A program made the translations under genes and the position numbers. Under the pieces are notes generated by a model. That model was not told the origin of the DNA. It saw only the letters and a program-made list of their open reading frames with translations, and searched no databases. 8,471 nt of DNA, from assembly GCA_938038165.1 (NCBI GenBank), contig CALHRB010000046.1, positions 1 to 8,471 on the forward strand. The letters run 5' to 3'. Source of the stretch: Candidatus Kapaibacterium sp. (GTDB lineage Bacteria > Bacteroidota > Ignavibacteria > Kapaibacteriales > UBA2268). Positions within the stretch are counted from its first letter, which is position 1. Each line of letters opens with the position of its first letter. Below are positions 5,543 to 8,471 of this stretch, piece after piece.

Positions 5543-8471
5543 ATGAGAAAAAAAATTTCTATTTTAACTTTAAAATTAATCTGTGTATTATTGTCAAACT
5601 ATAATTTGTTTGCACAACCATGGATAACACAGAATCATTTGAATGATCGGGTCAAATTCGAAATCATTCAGAATGATTTCAATAGCTACTGGTCTGATAA
5701 AATTCCAACAAAAGGGAAAGGTTGGAAGCAATTCAAAAGACTTGAATATTTTCTGGAACAAAGATTATTTCCTGATGGAAAAGTCCCGGATCTTGTAAAA
5801 ATTATTGAAAATTATGAAAGACTTAATGAAAATTACAAAGCAGATTTGCCTCTTCAGAATAAAGCTGATTGGAAATCATTAGGTCCTAACAGAATGCCCC
5901 AAAAACATTCTCAGTTGGCACCATCCGGACTTGGAAGAATGAATTGTGTGGCTTTCGATCCTGTCAATCCAAACATAATTTGGGCTGGTGCCGCTTTTGG
6001 AGGAGTGTGGAAATCCAATAACGGAGGTGTTACGTGGCAAACTTTTCCATTCACTGAATTTCTTTCAATTGGCATTTCTGATATTGCTGTCGCACCTTCT
6101 AACCCGAACATTGTCTATGCTGCCACCGGTGATGCAAATGCAGCAGGTGTAATGGGACAGAATTTTGGCTTCAGCATTGGTGTTATTAAAACGACTAATG
6201 GGGGTAACACTTGGTCCCGCACTGGTCTTATCGCAAACCTAAACAATTTTGTTTTAATTAACAGGATATTAGTTAATCCAAGCAATCCTGATGTTGTTGT
6301 TGTAGCTTCAAATGCTGGGGTTTATGCTTCTACCAATGGCGGACAGAATTGGTCAATGTTAACAAATGAATATTGCAGAGACCTTGAATACAAACCCAAC
6401 GATTTTACTACATTTTACGGAGCATTTATTACTCCTCCTAATACTTACACAATAAAAAAATTCAGCACAGCAACAAACACTTGGAATAAAGTTCTTGAAT
6501 TTTCTGATGTTTCGAGGATTGCACTAACTGTTTCCAAAGCAAATCCTAATTATGTTTATGCTGTTGTATCTGCGATGGACGGCGGTTTTCATTCATTTTG
6601 GTTATCTACCAATAGTGGAAATAATTGGATTAATCCGTCCAATAGGTCAAATTCTCCAAACATATTAAGTTTTGAAGACGATGGTCTATCATCCGGTGGT
6701 CAGGGATTTTATGATTTATGTATTGCAGTTTCGAACAATAACATGAATGAAATTTTCGTAGGGGGAATAAATATTTGGAAAAGCACTGATGGTGGGGTTC
6801 AATGGAAACTTTTAACAAGTTGGAGGGACAACAAAATCAAGCCTTGGGTTCATGCCGATCATCATTTTCTGGGTTTTGATTATAATAATATACTTTTTTC
6901 ATGCAACGATGGGGGTATTCAGTATTCAACAAACGTAGGTATTCACTGGATAGATATAAGCAATGGACTTGATGTATCGCAATTTTACAAGATAAATAGT
7001 TCTGCTACTAATCCAAATATTATAATCGGTGGGACACAAGATAATGGTACGCATATCTACAGCGATGCTGTCTGGAAAAATGTACAAGGTGGTGATGGAA
7101 TGAGTTGCTTGATTGACTATTCAGATCCAAAATATATGTATGCTTCCCTCTATTTTGGTTTATTTACAAGGTCAACTAACGGAGGAATGTCCTTTGTAAC
7201 GATGCTTGATTCAAACATTAGCAAAGAAAAAGGTGCCTGGGTCTCTCCCTTGGCAATTCATCCTACTGATCCAAAGATACTATTTGCAGGCTTGCAAAAT
7301 ATCTGGAAATCTACTGATAGAGGGCAGACCTGGAATAAAATCTCTAATTTTGTTGGAGGTAATTTCAGGACTTTAGCCGTTGCTCCATCCAATCCTAATG
7401 TAATATATGCCGGTGCCTTCAATCAAATGTTCAGAACAACAAACGGCGGTACTTCCTGGTCTGAAGTTTTCAGAGCACCTGTTGCAATCACTGGAATTGC
7501 TGTTGATCCACTTTCTCCAATGCGTTTCTGGTTGTCATTCTCTGGTTATAATCAAGATTATAAAGTTTATGAATTCGAAGGCAATCAACAAACAAATTTC
7601 GGAGACTCACTCCCTAATGTTCCGATTAATTGCATTATATATCAGAAAAATTCTCCGGGCAGATTGTTCGCCGGAACTGACATCGGAGTGTTTGTAAGAG
7701 ATAATTTGAAGCCATATTGGGTTCCATTCAATGACGGTCTTCCAAATGTCATTGTTAATGATCTCGAAATTCCGACAAGTAGTGGTTATTTGAGGGCAGG
7801 AACTTATGGCAGAGGGTTATGGCAAACTAAAATTATTGATTGCAACGTCCCGGCACCGACAATTACACTTAAAGGAAGCAGATTTATTTGTGAGGGTGAT
7901 TCAGTTTTAATTGAGTGCTCTGGTAATTACAATCAATATCGCTGGTCAACCGGTGAAACTTCAAAAAGCATATGGGTGAAATCAGCTGGGACATACTATG
8001 TATTTGTTACAGACAAAGATGGTTGTTCTGCTCGTTCAAACGATGTAACAATTGAAGTAAATCAAGCACCTGCAATCACATTAAAAGCTACTCCCTCCGA
8101 CAATGCTTGTGAGGGGGATAATGTTGAAATTTCCGGTATTCAGATTATTTATACTGATATTAAATGGTCAACAGGGGAGACATCAAGAAGAATTACTGTT
8201 ACCAAACCGGGCAGATATTCCGTAACTGCCACAACAAGTCAAAATTGCAGCAAAACCGCTTTTATTGATATTAAAATGAAACCTGCACCAGAAAAACCAA
8301 CTATTACTCAATCCGATAATATTTTGATCTCAAGTGATGCTGTTGCTTATCAGTGGTACCTCGATGGTAATCCTATACCTCTTGCAAGAAGCAAGACCTA
8401 TAAACCTCAAAAAGATGGGTATTATCAGGTTGAAATTACTAATCAAGAAAACTGTAAGAATATTTCAGACA
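5543..8471 (+). CDS. Exported Asp-box (BNR/sortilin-like) beta-propeller protein with Ig-like repeats, probable T9SS cargo; C-terminus beyond window
   Basis: The visible 976 residues form one unbroken frame that runs off the window end. Residues 1-24 are a Sec signal peptide (MRKKISILTLKL, ending LFA before Q25). Residues 25-130 contain GKGWKQFKRLEYFLEQR and WKSLGPNRMP, familiar from the N-termini of Bacteroidota exported propeller proteins. Nine Asp boxes (S/T-x-D/N-x-G-x-x-W/F) follow at 158, 217, 263, 355, 414, 462, 544, 590 and 632, many preceded by NPNxxYA strands, indicating beta-propeller folding as in sortilin/VPS10-type repeats. Subfamily motifs are VHADHH (436-441), GGTQDNGT (496-503), GGDGMSC (516-522) and GTYGRGLW (753-760), the last closing the propeller part. 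Three Ig-like domains follow at about 770-840, 842-910 and 914 onward; the first two share WSTGETS. A C-terminal T9SS sorting domain is likely but lies outside. No catalytic residues can be assigned; surface binding, adhesion or glycan recognition is inference. The only usable start is the ATG at 5543. Confidence 0.9.
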   Translation, partial: MRKKISILTLKLICVLLSNYNLFAQPWITQNHLNDRVKFEIIQNDFNSYWSDKIPTKGKGWKQFKRLEYFLEQRLFPDGKVPDLVKIIENYERLNENYKADLPLQNKADWKSLGPNRMPQKHSQLAPSGLGRMNCVAFDPVNPNIIWAGAAFGGVWKSNNGGVTWQTFPFTEFLSIGISDIAVAPSNPNIVYAATGDANAAGVMGQNFGFSIGVIKTTNGGNTWSRTGLIANLNNFVLINRILVNPSNPDVVVVASNAGVYASTNGGQNWSMLTNEYCRDLEYKPNDFTTFYGAFITPPNTYTIKKFSTATNTWNKVLEFSDVSRIALTVSKANPNYVYAVVSAMDGGFHSFWLSTNSGNNWINPSNRSNSPNILSFEDDGLSSGGQGFYDLCIAVSNNNMNEIFVGGINIWKSTDGGVQWKLLTSWRDNKIKPWVHADHHFLGFDYNNILFSCNDGGIQYSTNVGIHWIDISNGLDVSQFYKINSSATNPNIIIGGTQDNGTHIYSDAVWKNVQGGDGMSCLIDYSDPKYMYASLYFGLFTRSTNGGMSFVTMLDSNISKEKGAWVSPLAIHPTDPKILFAGLQNIWKSTDRGQTWNKISNFVGGNFRTLAVAPSNPNVIYAGAFNQMFRTTNGGTSWSEVFRAPVAITGIAVDPLSPMRFWLSFSGYNQDYKVYEFEGNQQTNFGDSLPNVPINCIIYQKNSPGRLFAGTDIGVFVRDNLKPYWVPFNDGLPNVIVNDLEIPTSSGYLRAGTYGRGLWQTKIIDCNVPAPTITLKGSRFICEGDSVLIECSGNYNQYRWSTGETSKSIWVKSAGTYYVFVTDKDGCSARSNDVTIEVNQAPAITLKATPSDNACEGDNVEISGIQIIYTDIKWSTGETSRRITVTKPGRYSVTATTSQNCSKTAFIDIKMKPAPEKPTITQSDNILISSDAVAYQWYLDGNPIPLARSKTYKPQKDGYYQVEITNQENCKNISD
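7853..8275 (+). repeat. Tandem pair of related Ig-like domain repeats within the exported protein gene
   Basis: Two consecutive segments of about 70 codons encode related Ig-like domains. Both begin with APxIT followed by xxCEGDxVxI, share WSTGETS, then have a GxYxV strand and a late cysteine (DGCS in the first, QNCS in the second). The DNA is also recognisably alike around TGGTCAAC. This indicates an internal duplication. A third, more diverged unit (YQWYLDGNPIPLA) starts near 8285 and runs past the window end. Confidence 0.75.

Noticed and set aside
5529..5545. ATG at 5529 as the start of the exported protein
   Set aside because: It is in a different frame and stops after five codons; the ATG at 5543 opens directly onto the signal peptide.
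5911..6111. Minus-strand open frame of 66 codons
   Set aside because: It is antisense to the first Asp-box repeats of the exported protein, whose frame is continuous with family motifs.
6630..6818. Minus-strand open frame of 62 codons
   Set aside because: It is antisense to Asp boxes 4-5 of the exported protein and has no family features.
7407..7697. Plus-strand open frame of 96 codons in another frame of the exported protein gene
   Set aside because: The main frame holds Asp box 9 and conserved strands over the same bases; the alternative product shows no motif and no start signal.

Overview
The window reads as a chromosomal segment of an A+T-rich Gram-negative bacterium of the Bacteroidota/Chlorobiota/Ignavibacteriota (FCB) assemblage. 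Supporting signs are a very large exported Asp-box (BNR/sortilin-like) protein ending in Ig-like repeats, as in type IX secretion (T9SS) cargo; a ClpS of the Bacteroidota type (NDDVHSFDEV instead of the proteobacterial NDDYTPMEFV); a perfect TAnnTTTG promoter element; and the absence of clear Shine-Dalgarno sequences. A finer placement (an Ignavibacteria- or Kapabacteria-like lineage) is only a guess.

Layout: positions 1-4298, all on the minus strand, hold the three antiporter-like proton-pumping subunits of respiratory complex I in the order nuoL (2310-4298), nuoM (710-2284), nuoN (1-679, cut by the window edge). The gaps are about 25-30 bp, so this is one operon transcribed right to left. 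Positions 4299-4508 are an extremely A+T-rich divergent intergenic region with a short perfect inverted repeat. On the plus strand follows clpS (4509-4805), the N-degron adaptor of the ClpAP/ClpCP protease. It converges on, and overlaps by 44 bp, an unrecognised acidic 207-aa gene on the minus strand (4762-5385) with a C-terminal CSCG motif. A second divergent intergenic region (5386-5542) carries a Bacteroidota-like promoter for the last gene (5543 to the window end, plus strand, incomplete). That gene encodes an exported nine-Asp-box beta-propeller protein with at least three C-terminal Ig-like domains.

How the genes work together: NuoL, NuoM and NuoN together form most of the membrane arm of NADH:quinone oxidoreductase, and their key charged residues are intact, so a working proton-pumping arm is expected. 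The nuoA-K part is not next to nuoL, so the complex I genes are either split or rearranged here. ClpS, the small acidic protein and the large exported protein have no evident functional link to complex I or to each other. I find no tRNA, rRNA, CRISPR array, transposase or phage gene. I do not see convincing evidence for a new multi-gene system; the most open items are the unrecognised CSCG protein and the exported propeller protein.
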